From contig CM060475.1 in assembly GCA_030544235.1 (NCBI GenBank), positions 9,284,909-9,348,908 on the forward strand: DNA of 64,000 nucleotides, read 5' to 3'. Shown here piece by piece: positions 34,535-44,499 of this stretch. Position 1 is the first letter of the stretch; each line of letters starts with the position of its first letter. This DNA comes from Lepturacanthus savala. Taxonomy: Eukaryota > Chordata > Actinopteri > Scombriformes > Trichiuridae. The notes below the pieces were generated by a model. That model had not been told where the DNA came from. It saw only the letters and a list, made by a program, of their open reading frames with translations, and ran no database searches. The position numbers and the translations under genes were made by a program.

Positions 34535-35450
34535 GCCTCTGTTGCATGAGTTAGACATAGAAAAAATGTTTTTATTACTTAAAATGGCCTAAATATATAA
34601 GAACAAGTAGCAAAACTACTCTCAGGATAGTTTCATGCTATTTAAGTCAATGGGACTCAATAATATACACTAGGAATTTTACATATTTGCATATTGTTGC
34701 CATCTTTTTTAGCATATTAGAAAAAAATATGAGTTTAGTTTTACAATAAAAACATGATTTTACTATGTCTAAGTAATATTTAATGCAATAGAGGGTTAAA
34801 TATGTTTTTTATAGTGAATATAAACGATTACCTTTTTTTATGGGGTTCCCCCTGGAACCTGTCAAGGACCCTTAAAGTTTCCCTGGATCCCACTTTAAGA
34901 ACCACTGTGTGTTATTCTAATGGACAAAATATATGTATTCACTATTTTCTTTCATATTTGCATATTGTTGCTATATAGCAACACATCTTTATTTTTAGCA
35001 TATTAGAAAAAACATATAACATCAAAATTGAAGTTTAGTTTTACAATAAAAACAGGATTTTACTACGTCTAAGTAATATTTAAATCAATAGAGGGTTAAG
35101 GATGGTTTTATAGTGAAAATAAACGATTCCTTTTTTTATGGGGTTCCCCCTGGAATCCATCAAGGACCCCTAAAGTTTCCCTTGATCCCACTTTAAGAAC
35201 CACTGTGTGTTATTATTTAGCATTAAAAGTTTACGTAATCTAAATAGTGAGTCGAATTTTTTATACTGTGAAACTTTTCCAAAATTCTGACTAAAAGACA
35301 ATGATGGTCACATGTCAAAGGTCTATATCCGGGTCATGTGACCTCAGGAATTGCAGGTTTTTCAAAATAAAAGCCCCCCCTTTCACACCTAACTGTAAAC
35401 ACATAGCTTTTTAGAAAGATAAAGATAAATGACTCTGCAATAGAGGGTTA
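34535..35450. repeat. family A right-end pieces in a tandem duplication of about 300 bp
   Basis: CAATAGAGGGTTAA ends occur at about 34,785, 35,085 and 35,440. GGGGTTCCCCCTGGAA and CACTTTAAGAACCACTGTGT recur at about 34,841/34,890 and 35,139/35,190. 35,450-36,130 has no recognised feature. Confidence 0.7.
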
Positions 35451-36129
35451 AATTGCTTCTATCTAATGTGAGAGATTATTTTTACATAAAAACATCAAGA
35501 TTCCACTAATTATTATTGATGACTAATGATTCTAGAGCATTTTGAAGTCGAGGTTGTACAACAGCAGAACATCATGGATGTACCATCTATCACATGCCTG
35601 TTACTTTGCCCCTTCAGGACTGTGTTACGCAACAGCTTTACGCTACAATAGCTGCAGTTTGTCACTCATTTCTCTGTGTTTTCTGCTGCTTCTTGTGCAG
35701 AATGATGTATTTCAGCCTGGAAACAGGTGAATAATAATCACACATCTCTGAATGCCGCTTCCCTTTTAGCTGACGTAATGGTTTGAAACTACTTTGCTCC
35801 CGTTGAGACAGATTTGAGGGATATTTCCCTCCTTCGTGATAAGTAATGAGGGGAAATGACAGCTTTATACTTACTGAGCGTCAACTTTGGGGGGGATTTA
35901 ATTGGCTTTTCACCGTTTTGTTTAGGAAACCATTAAAGCGTGCGGCATCACAAGGGGCTTAAGGTTGTCCCAGAGACCAGGAGTGTTTAATCTAATTACT
36001 ACACAACTAGTCTCCTATTCCAGCAATTTAACAACTGTACAAACTGCAGAGAGTATGGGATAATACAGGGATTAGTCGGGTTAATCCAGCATTGACAGGT
36101 GAAGCTATAACAGCCACAGCATAAATAAT

Positions 36130-37830
36130 TAATGAGTTGGAGCTTTCATTAATTGATCGACGGCCAGTAATTAACCTGTCAATCATTCAAACGATTAATC
36201 AATTAGTTGTTTGGTTGATAAATTGGTGGAAAATGTGGATTGGTCTTTCCCAAAGCTGATGATTCTATCAATCAATTAACTTAATTGATTACTTGATCGA
36301 TAACAATCAGATTTGAGAATCTCAACCAGACTATTCAAATCAATAATCGATTATCAAAATAGTTGGTGATTAATGTAATAGCTGACAACTAATTGATTAA
36401 TCAATTAGATCAAAGTAGTTATTGATTAACGTGATAGTTGGCAACAAAACAATCAATCAACTAATAATAATCAAATATAAGAAGCTGGAACCAGATAATT
36501 TGGACATTTTCTTCTTGAAAATGACTCAAATCGATTAATCGATTATTTAAAAGAATTGGCGATTAATGTGATATTTGGTAACGATATGATTAATCGACTA
36601 TTAATAATCAAATCTGATCAGCTGGAACCAAAGAATTTGGACATTTTCATCTTAAAAAATGACTCAGATTTATTAATCAATGTTTTGAAATAGTTGGCAA
36701 TTAATCGATTAATCGATAAGTCATATTTGAGAACCTGGAACCAGATAATTTTGAAATTTACCTAAATTTATATTTGGCAGCTAATTGATTAATCAACTAC
36801 TAATAATCAGTTTTGAAAAGCTGGAAGCGAAGAATTTGGACCTTTCTTAGAAATGATTCAAATCAATTAATCAATTAGTAGTAGTTGTTGTTTAATGTAG
36901 TAATTGGCAAATAAATGATTAATCAACTAATAATAATCAGATTTAAGAAGCTGGAACCAGAGAATTTGGACATTTTCTTCTTAAAAATGACTCAAATCAA
37001 ATATTTTTGGCTTTTGTCTGTGATTAATGTAATAGTCAACTGATCAATCGATTAATCGATTAGTCATATTTGAGACGCTGGAACCAGATTATTTGGAAAT
37101 ATTAAAATGACTTTAATCGATTATCAAAACATTTGGCAGCTTATTGATTAATCAACTAATAATAATCAGATTTAAAAAGCTGGAACAAGAGAATTTGGAC
37201 ATTTTATTAAAAATTATTCAAATCGATTGATCGATTCTAAATGATTAATCGATTATCTAAGTCGTGTTGATTAATATAATAGAAACTAAATGATTAATCA
37301 ACCAATAACCAATTTGAGAAGCTGGAACCATCTTAAAAAGGACTGAAATCAATCAATCAATTATCAAAATAGATTAATGTAATAGTTGGCAACTGATTGA
37401 TTAATCAATTAATCGATTAGTCATATTTGAGAAGCTGAAACCAGAGAATCTGGAAATTTACTTAACTATCAAAACATTCAGCAAATAATTGATTAATCAA
37501 CTAATAATAGTCTGATTTGAAGAGAATTTGGACATTTCTCAGAAATGATTCAAATCAATTAATCAATTAGTAGTAGTTGATTAACGTAGTAATTGGCAAT
37601 TAAACGATTAATCAACTAATTATAATCAGATTTAAGAAGCTGGAACCAGAGAATTTGGACATTTACTTAAAATGACTTTAATTATCCAAATATTTGGCAG
37701 CTAATTGATTAATTAACTTATAATAATCAGATTTGAAGATGATTCAAATTGATTATCAAAGTAGTAGTTGGAAATTAAACGATTAATCGACTAATAATGA
37801 TCTAATTAATGAATGCAGCTCAGATAATCA
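36130..37830. repeat. degenerate tandem array (family E), units about 85-150 bp
   Basis: About ten to twelve copies of a unit with AGCTGGAACCAGAGAATTTG followed by clustered ATTAATCGATTAAT palindromes. The inverse of the unit core (ATTCTCTGGTTCCAGCTTCT) occurs as single copies at about 49.5, 60.5, 60.7 and 63.75 kb. Lies in kcnh3 intron 1. Confidence 0.8.
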
Positions 37831-37870
37831 ATGAAACCACGGATCTAAAATACTATAATCCTGATGAGTC

Positions 37871-38443
37871 CACTGGGTAAACTGGTCTAGATCCAGAACC
37901 AGTAGAGTCTCTATCACTGGGGTAAACTGGTCTAGATCCAGTACCAGTAGAGTCTCTATCACTGGGGTAAACTGGTCTAGATCCAGTACCAGTAGAGTCT
38001 CTATCACTGGGTAAACTGGTCTAGATCCAGAACCAGTAGAGTCTGTATCACTGGGTAAACTGGTCTAGATCCAGAACCAGTAGAGTCTGTATCACTGGGT
38101 AAACTGGTCTAGATCCAGTACCAGCAGAGTCTGTATCACTGGGTAAACTGGTCTAGATCCAGTACCAGCAGAGTCTGTATCACTGGGTAAACTGGTCTAG
38201 ATCCAGTACCAGTAGAGTCTGTATCACTGGGTAAACTGGTCTAGATCCAGAACCAGCAGAGTCTGTATCACTGGGTAAACTGGTCTAGATCCAGAACCAG
38301 CAGAGTCTCTATCACTGGGTAAACTGGTCTAGATCCAGTACCAGTAGAGTCTGTATCACTGGGTAAACTGGTCTAGATCCAGAACCAGCAGAGTCTGTAT
38401 CACTGGGTAAACTGGTCTAGATCCAGAACCAGCAGAGTCTCTG
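37871..38443. repeat. 44-bp minisatellite, 13 copies, 120 bp from kcnh3 exon 1
   Basis: The unit contains ACTGGGTAAACTGGTCTAGA, then TCCAG, A/T, ACCAG and AGAGTCT. The copies differ at three or four fixed positions (GTAGAG/GCAGAG, CTCTATC/CTGTATC, one extra G in two units). A recent, homogeneous array at the start of intron 1. Confidence 0.95.
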
Positions 38444-38562
38444 TGGTTCATTGATTATTCAGCAGCGGCTCAGGTTCCTGCTGGATCCTTCGTGTTTAAC
38501 AGGTTTGTTGCTTCATTCATCCTCATCCATTCAACTCTTTACTTCTCAGACATCAGACTCAC

Positions 38563-38638
38563 GGGTCCCATCGAAGCGCGTGGCGATGGTGTCCAGGAAG
38601 GTGTTCTGCGGCGCGATCAGACCCCGCATCACCGGCAT
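38563..38638 (-). CDS. kcnh3: kcnh3 exon 1: N-cap
   Basis: Encodes MPVMRGLIAPQNTFLDTIAT followed by RFDGT, the near-invariant first 25 residues of ELK channels. This amphipathic cap packs against the binding-homology domain and tunes gating. The start is chosen by family identity. The exon ends after the first base of codon 26 at a GTGAGT donor, and exon 2 supplies AC to complete His26. The start context (CCGG before ATG) is weak. The frame upstream stays open with no stop for about 135 codons, so an N-terminal extension cannot be excluded from sequence, but no ELK relative is known to me to have one. Confidence 0.93.
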
Positions 38639-38682
38639 CCGGGACCGGGTCGAGCCGCGTCTCTCGCGGCGCTCCGACGCAT
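38629..38682 (-). promoter_or_regulatory. uORF overlapping the kcnh3 start codon
   Basis: An ATG at 38,682, with G at -3, opens a 17-codon frame (MRRSAARDAARPGPGCR) whose TGA (38,631-38,629) lies past the main start at 38,638. The stop overlaps the fourth codon of the channel (Met4) as TGATG. If the transcript starts upstream, most ribosomes using this ATG would bypass the weak main start. Transcript start unknown; sequence fact with regulatory inference. Confidence 0.5.
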
Positions 38683-39189
38683 GTCCGTCGGCCGCGGTGC
38701 TCACGAAGCCCGGCAGGAACTTGGACGTGGCTCCCGGAGCTCCCCCCAGACCCTGGAGGAGGGAGCCGAGCCGAGACACCCGGGACTCCACGGTCCAAGA
38801 AGAGAGAGAGAGAGAGAAAAGCCGAACCGAACCCGAGCCGCCGCCACCGGGCAGGTGATCCGGGCTCGGTGAGAGGAGGAAGAGGAGCGGAGGGATGGAT
38901 GGAGAGGGACGGAGGAGGAGAGGATGGTCACATTTACGCACGAATGTGCTGCAATGCAAACCTCCTCCTCCTCCTCCTCCTCCTCCTCTCTCCTCCCCCT
39001 CTCTCTCTTTCACTAACAGGGTTTTCTCTCTCTCTTTAAACATTCCACAACCTTTTTGCTTTATTTATTTAGTTTTTAGTTTTAATCCTGGAGACATCCA
39101 CAAAGTTATCCCCAGAAAAAAAACAACTCTTTTTTAATATTAGACAAATGTTAATTAAATGTAAGTGCTGCTAAATGTAAAACAATTCT

Positions 39190-40160
39190 TAATTGATAAA
39201 AAAAGTATAACCCCCCCATCTTATTTCCTAAAGTGGTTTGGTCCAGATGCTGTTTTCAAGTGGGCGGGGCTAGTCGCTAACCAGCTAGCAGCTAGCTACA
39301 TAGAAGAAACCAATCAAACCAACATGTAGAAATCAGTAAGTTCAACATTAGTCAATGATGCTCACATGTCAAATGTCCATCAGCAATAGGGATATCCTGG
39401 TCATGTGACCCATAAATTGTATATCCTTCAAAATAAAAGCCCCCTTTTCATACCTAACTGTAAAAACATAGATTTTATATCACAGCTTTTTAGAAAAATA
39501 AAGATAAAGTAATTGTTGCCATATACAATTATACCCTCCCCCCCTTATTCCTCAAAGTGGTTTGGTCCAGATGCTGTTTTCCAGTGGACGGGGCTAGTGG
39601 CTAACCAGCTAGCAGCTAGCTACATAGAAGAAACCAATCAAACCAATCAAGTCATTTATTACACCACTAGTTCAACATTAGTCCAAAAAAATGTCTGAAA
39701 AGACAATAGTATGAGACAATGATGCTCACATGTTAAAATATCCATCAGCAATAGGGATATCCTGGTCATGTGACCTCATAAATTGTATATCTTTCAAAAT
39801 AAAAGCCCCCTTTTCACACCTAACTAAAGGAATATAGATTTTATATCACAGCTTTTTAGAAATTGTTGCCATATACATATGTAAAATCTGTATAATCCCC
39901 CCTTTACTCCTCAAAGTGGTTTGGTCCAGATGCTGTTTTCCAGTGGGCGGGGCTAGTCGCTAACGAGCTAGCAGCTAGCTACATAGAAGAAACCAATCAA
40001 ACCAACATGTAGAAGCCAGTAAGTCATTTATTACAGCACTTTTAGTCCAGAATCAGCCTCTTTTTACCAGTTTAACTCATTCAGATCAGACCTAATTATC
40101 GTTAACGAGCTCTAACAATGGAAGTTACCATAGCAACAGTAACTAGGGGGTACAGTTGAT
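39190..40160. repeat. composite array of families A and B
   Basis: Order B (39,195-39,350), A inverted (39,360-39,520), B (39,545-39,685), A inverted (39,718-39,870), B (39,900-40,160): a tandem of a composite unit of about 350 bp. Markers are GTGGTTTGGTCCAGATGCTG for B and GGGATATCCTGGTCATGTGA for A. Lies upstream of kcnh3. Confidence 0.85.
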
Positions 40161-40213
40161 ACCCTCCTTCTCTTTCCTGGAATATTTTTTTGTATTTTGT
40201 GTTTTATTTCTCA

Positions 40214-41706
40214 CTTTCTACATAAATGTTTCTGATTGCAGTTGAACAATGTCGTGTAGTTTCATCAGTTTTGATTTTATAAATAACATCTGAGCTTTTC
40301 CCTCGTTGAATTTGTCCGTTTAACATATTAAAGTGTCATATTGTCATTTTATCATAAATCCCTGTATTTTCTGCTGTATATGTGTCACTCACAGACTCAA
40401 AGACCAAAAAAACATCCCGATTCACTTTGTGTTGAATAGGAAATGTGTTTTTTTTGTTTTCACATGTCAAATGCTTTTTGCAAAATGTGATTTTAGACAA
40501 GCTGCCAGTAAGAAAAGGAGAAAGAGGAGTTTAAATGAGCTTTTATAAGACTTGTTTTATTAACCATCCATCCAGGATGTAATTATGTGACTGTGAATAG
40601 AAAACTTCAATCACATTCTGTCTGAAAGGTACCATTTAAAGGCTCCTATTTGCCATGTTCCCACTTTAATATCTTCAATTTTTACAGTCTATTTAGAAAA
40701 ATGTTCCTTCTTTTATGGCGTAGAAGTATTTATACCTGTAGCAGCAATACAGTCTGACTTCTACCACACTCACTCTGAAGAAAAACTATATATACATGTA
40801 GTGCAACAATTACTTAATCTTTAGTTTTATAAAAAGCTGTGATTTAAAATCTATGTTTTTATAGTTGGGTGGGAAAAGGGGGCTTTTATTTTGAAGGACA
40901 TACAATTTATGAGGTCACATGACCAGGATATCCCTATTGCTGATGGATATTTAACATGTGAGGACTTACTTTTTCCTTAAATTCCTTAAATATATAATTT
41001 ATTTAGGCTATTTTATATAATAAAAACAGGTGTAATAAAATCTGTGATATAAAATCTATGGTTTTACAGTTAGTCATGAAAGGGGGGCTTTTATTTTGAA
41101 GGACATACAATTTATGAGGTCACATGACCAGGATATCCCTACTGCTGAGGGACATTTGACATGTGAGCATCATCTTGTTGTCTTTTATTCAGAATTTTGT
41201 AAATTTTTCATGATTTTTTAACTTATAATTCAGTTTTATATATAAGTTTATATATAAGTTATATTTATATATTATATAGTTATATATATTTTAGCATATT
41301 AGGAAAAAAAACACATCAAAATATAATTAAATGAATAAATGAATAAAGTTGACCTACCCTAGATAATGAGTTCAATTTCTTATTTAAAAGAAAACCTTCA
41401 GTTGTGACACAAAGATAAAGATAAATTAACTGTTGCCATGGCAACACTATGCAATAGAGGGTTAATGCCAGTTGTTTCATCCTCTTATTAAAACCTTTGA
41501 GTATATTTTGATATTTATGGACGATATCGATCAGAAACTCAGCAGTGATTTAACTGAAAGTGATGCTGGTTTTATTCTCATTACTGCATTGATACGACTG
41601 AACCTGCAGGTTTTACACACAAAACATGACCCTCTAACTGAATATGATGCATATTTTTATAGACTGAACTTCCCCAAAAAGAACATCAAGTATTAAAATA
41701 TGTGTC
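40214..41706. repeat. 1,493-bp tandem duplication, copy 1
   Basis: Starts CTTTCTACATAAATG and ends TTAAAATATGTGTC. It contains two family A cores (40,870-40,950 and 41,080-41,170) and a family A end with palindrome GTTGCCATGGCAAC and CAATAGAGGGTTAA (41,432-41,465). Small open frames (71 and 74 codons) are identical in both copies and match no family known to me. Confidence 0.95.
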
Positions 41707-43199
41707 CTTTCTACATAAATGTTTCTGATTGCAGTTGAACAATGTCGTGTAGTTTCATCAGTTTTGATTTTATAAATAACATCTGAGCTTTTCCCTCGTT
41801 GAATTTGTCCGTTTAACATATTAAAGTGTCATATTGTCATTTTATCATAAATCCCTGTATTTTCTGCTGTATATGTGTCACTCACAGACTCAAAGACCAA
41901 AAAAACATCCCGATTCACTTTGTGTTGAATAGGAAATGTGTTTTTTTTGTTTTCACATGTCAAATGCTTTTTGCAAAATGTGATTTTAGACAAGCTGCCA
42001 GTAAGAAAAGGAGAAAGAGGAGTTTAAATGAGCTTTTATAAGACTTGTTTTATTAACCATCCATCCAGGATGTAATTATGTGACTGTGAATAGAAAACTT
42101 CAATCACATTCTGTCTGAAAGGTACCATTTAAAGGCTCCTATTTGCCATGTTCCCACTTTAATATCTTCAATTTTTACAGTCTATTTAGAAAAATGTTCC
42201 TTCTTTTATGGCGTAGAAGTATTTATACCTGTAGCAGCAATACAGTCTGACTTCTACCACACTCACTCTGAAGAAAAACTATATATACATGTAGTGCAAC
42301 AATTACTTAATCTTTAGTTTTATAAAAAGCTGTGATTTAAAATCTATGTTTTTATAGTTGGGTGGGAAAAGGGGGCTTTTATTTTGAAGGACATACAATT
42401 TATGAGGTCACATGACCAGGATATCCCTATTGCTGATGGATATTTAACATGTGAGGACTTACTTTTTCCTTAAATTCCTTAAATATATAATTTATTTAGG
42501 CTATTTTATATAATAAAAACAGGTGTAATAAAATCTGTGATATAAAATCTATGGTTTTACAGTTAGTCATGAAAGGGGGGCTTTTATTTTGAAGGACATA
42601 CAATTTATGAGGTCACATGACCAGGATATCCCTACTGCTGAGGGACATTTGACATGTGAGCATCATCTTGTTGTCTTTTATTCAGAATTTTGTAAATTTT
42701 TCATGATTTTTTAACTTATAATTCAGTTTTATATATAAGTTTATATATAAGTTATATTTATATATTATATAGTTATATATATTTTAGCATATTAGGAAAA
42801 AAAACACATCAAAATATAATTAAATGAATAAATGAATAAAGTTGACCTACCCTAGATAATGAGTTCAATTTCTTATTTAAAAGAAAACCTTCAGTTGTGA
42901 CACAAAGATAAAGATAAATTAACTGTTGCCATGGCAACACTATGCAATAGAGGGTTAATGCCAGTTGTTTCATCCTCTTATTAAAACCTTTGAGTATATT
43001 TTGATATTTATGGACGATATCGATCAGAAACTCAGCAGTGATTTAACTGAAAGTGATGCTGGTTTTATTCTCATTACTGCATTGATACGACTGAACCTGC
43101 AGGTTTTACACACAAAACATGACCCTCTAACTGAATATGATGCATATTTTTATAGACTGAACTTCCCCAAAAAGAACATCAAGTATTAAAATATGTGTC
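41707..43199. repeat. 1,493-bp tandem duplication, copy 2
   Basis: Head-to-tail repeat of 40,214-41,706. Wherever compared, including two full small open frames and long non-coding lines, no difference was seen, so the event is very recent or is an assembly artefact. Confidence 0.95.
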
Positions 43200-43670
43200 C
43201 AGCTCAACCAGCAGCAGTGAAATGTGCCTTCCAGCAGAAATTCAGCAGTAAAACACTCTGTCAGCCTGTTCTGCTGCAGCTCATTTACCTCAGATTTATT
43301 TATTTATTTGCACTTTTCCCACAATTAATAATTATTTTTACTGGAGATCATCACAGTTTATATGTTCATTAACATCCTGGTGTTATAAAATAACACTGAG
43401 TCTAATAAATAAGGATAAAAAATCAGAAAAAGACTGAAATGCTGCAAAGATGCAGGATTCACTGGTGCATGAATGCATCTGTAGAAGAAGTGAATCACTG
43501 CAGCAGAACAATGTCAATGAAATGAGGTGCTTCATGTTGTTGAAGGTGCAGAAATCACTCCTGAAGCAGGTTGGACTCAGTGCATTTATCCTGGTATTTA
43601 AAACCAAATGAAGCATGTTCTCCTGTTAGGAAACAGCACCATCTACAGGACGTGGCCTGCAAATACAACT

Positions 43671-44499
43671 ACAACCCTCTATTAGACATAGAACAAGTAT
43701 TTTCAATGTTTTATTACTTAAAATGGTCTAAATAATTGATATATGTGACTCCATTAGCTTGTATACACTAGGAATTTTCCATTTTTGCATATTGTTGACA
43801 TGGCAACCAATCTATTTTAATTGAATTTAATTAAAGTTCAACTTTTTATTTGATGAAATTTTTCCAAATTATGAATAAAACCACCTTTGGTTATGACATG
43901 TCAAATTTATAAAATAAGAAAAAATGAAGAAAACAATCTATTTTTCTTTAAAATGACTGTTGCATCCATTGTTATAATTTTCTAGACAACAAATTAAACT
44001 ACTTTAAAATAATATGGTAAAGTCATTTTTTTTAGTCTTTATGATAAAAGTTATTAACCCAATATCAATTAGACATGGGATAAACTGGTTTGAATGTTTT
44101 ATTACTTAAAATGGCCTAAATATTAGAAATATTTTTAGAAATATAAGAAAAAATAAAGATAGTTTTCGGATAGTTTTATAATATGTAAGTCAATGGGACT
44201 CCCTTAGGTTTATACACTAGGAATTTTATATATTTTCATATAAATATAACATTAAAAATGAAGTTAAAGTTTTTTATTTAGTAAAAATTGTCAAAAATTC
44301 TGAATAAAAAACAATGCATGATGCAGCAATAGGGATATCCTGGTCATGTGACCTCATAAATTGTATGTCCTTCAAAATAAAAGCTCCCTTTTCACACCTA
44401 AATTTAAAAAACATAGATTTTATATCCTTTATTATCCTTTAGAACAATAAAGATAATGCAAGTGTTGCCATATGGCAACCCTGTGCAATAGAGGATTAA
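43671..44499 (-). mobile_element. two TTAA-type MITEs (family A), inverted
   Basis: Starts ACAACCCTCTATTAGACATA and ends GTTGCCATATGGCAACCC then GCAATAGAGGATTAA (44,464-44,499). A second right-end start at about 44,065 shows that two copies abut. The inverted core is at 44,325-44,400. Confidence 0.75.

Larger units (their letters stand above)
38563..38930 (-). promoter_or_regulatory. kcnh3: CpG-rich 5' region of kcnh3
   Basis: The block covering exon 1 and upstream leader is rich in CpG and GC, in contrast with the AT-rich surroundings. Purine/pyrimidine runs (GAGAGA near 38,800, CCTCCT near 38,960-39,000) follow upstream. No TATA box is obvious. This is the likely promoter/5' UTR; the start of transcription cannot be read from sequence. 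Confidence 0.6.

Noticed and set aside
40333..43189. Small duplicated open frames (71 and 74 codons, each present twice)
   Set aside because: Their identity is explained by the 1,493-bp DNA duplication, and they lack domain resemblance, splice context or codon bias.
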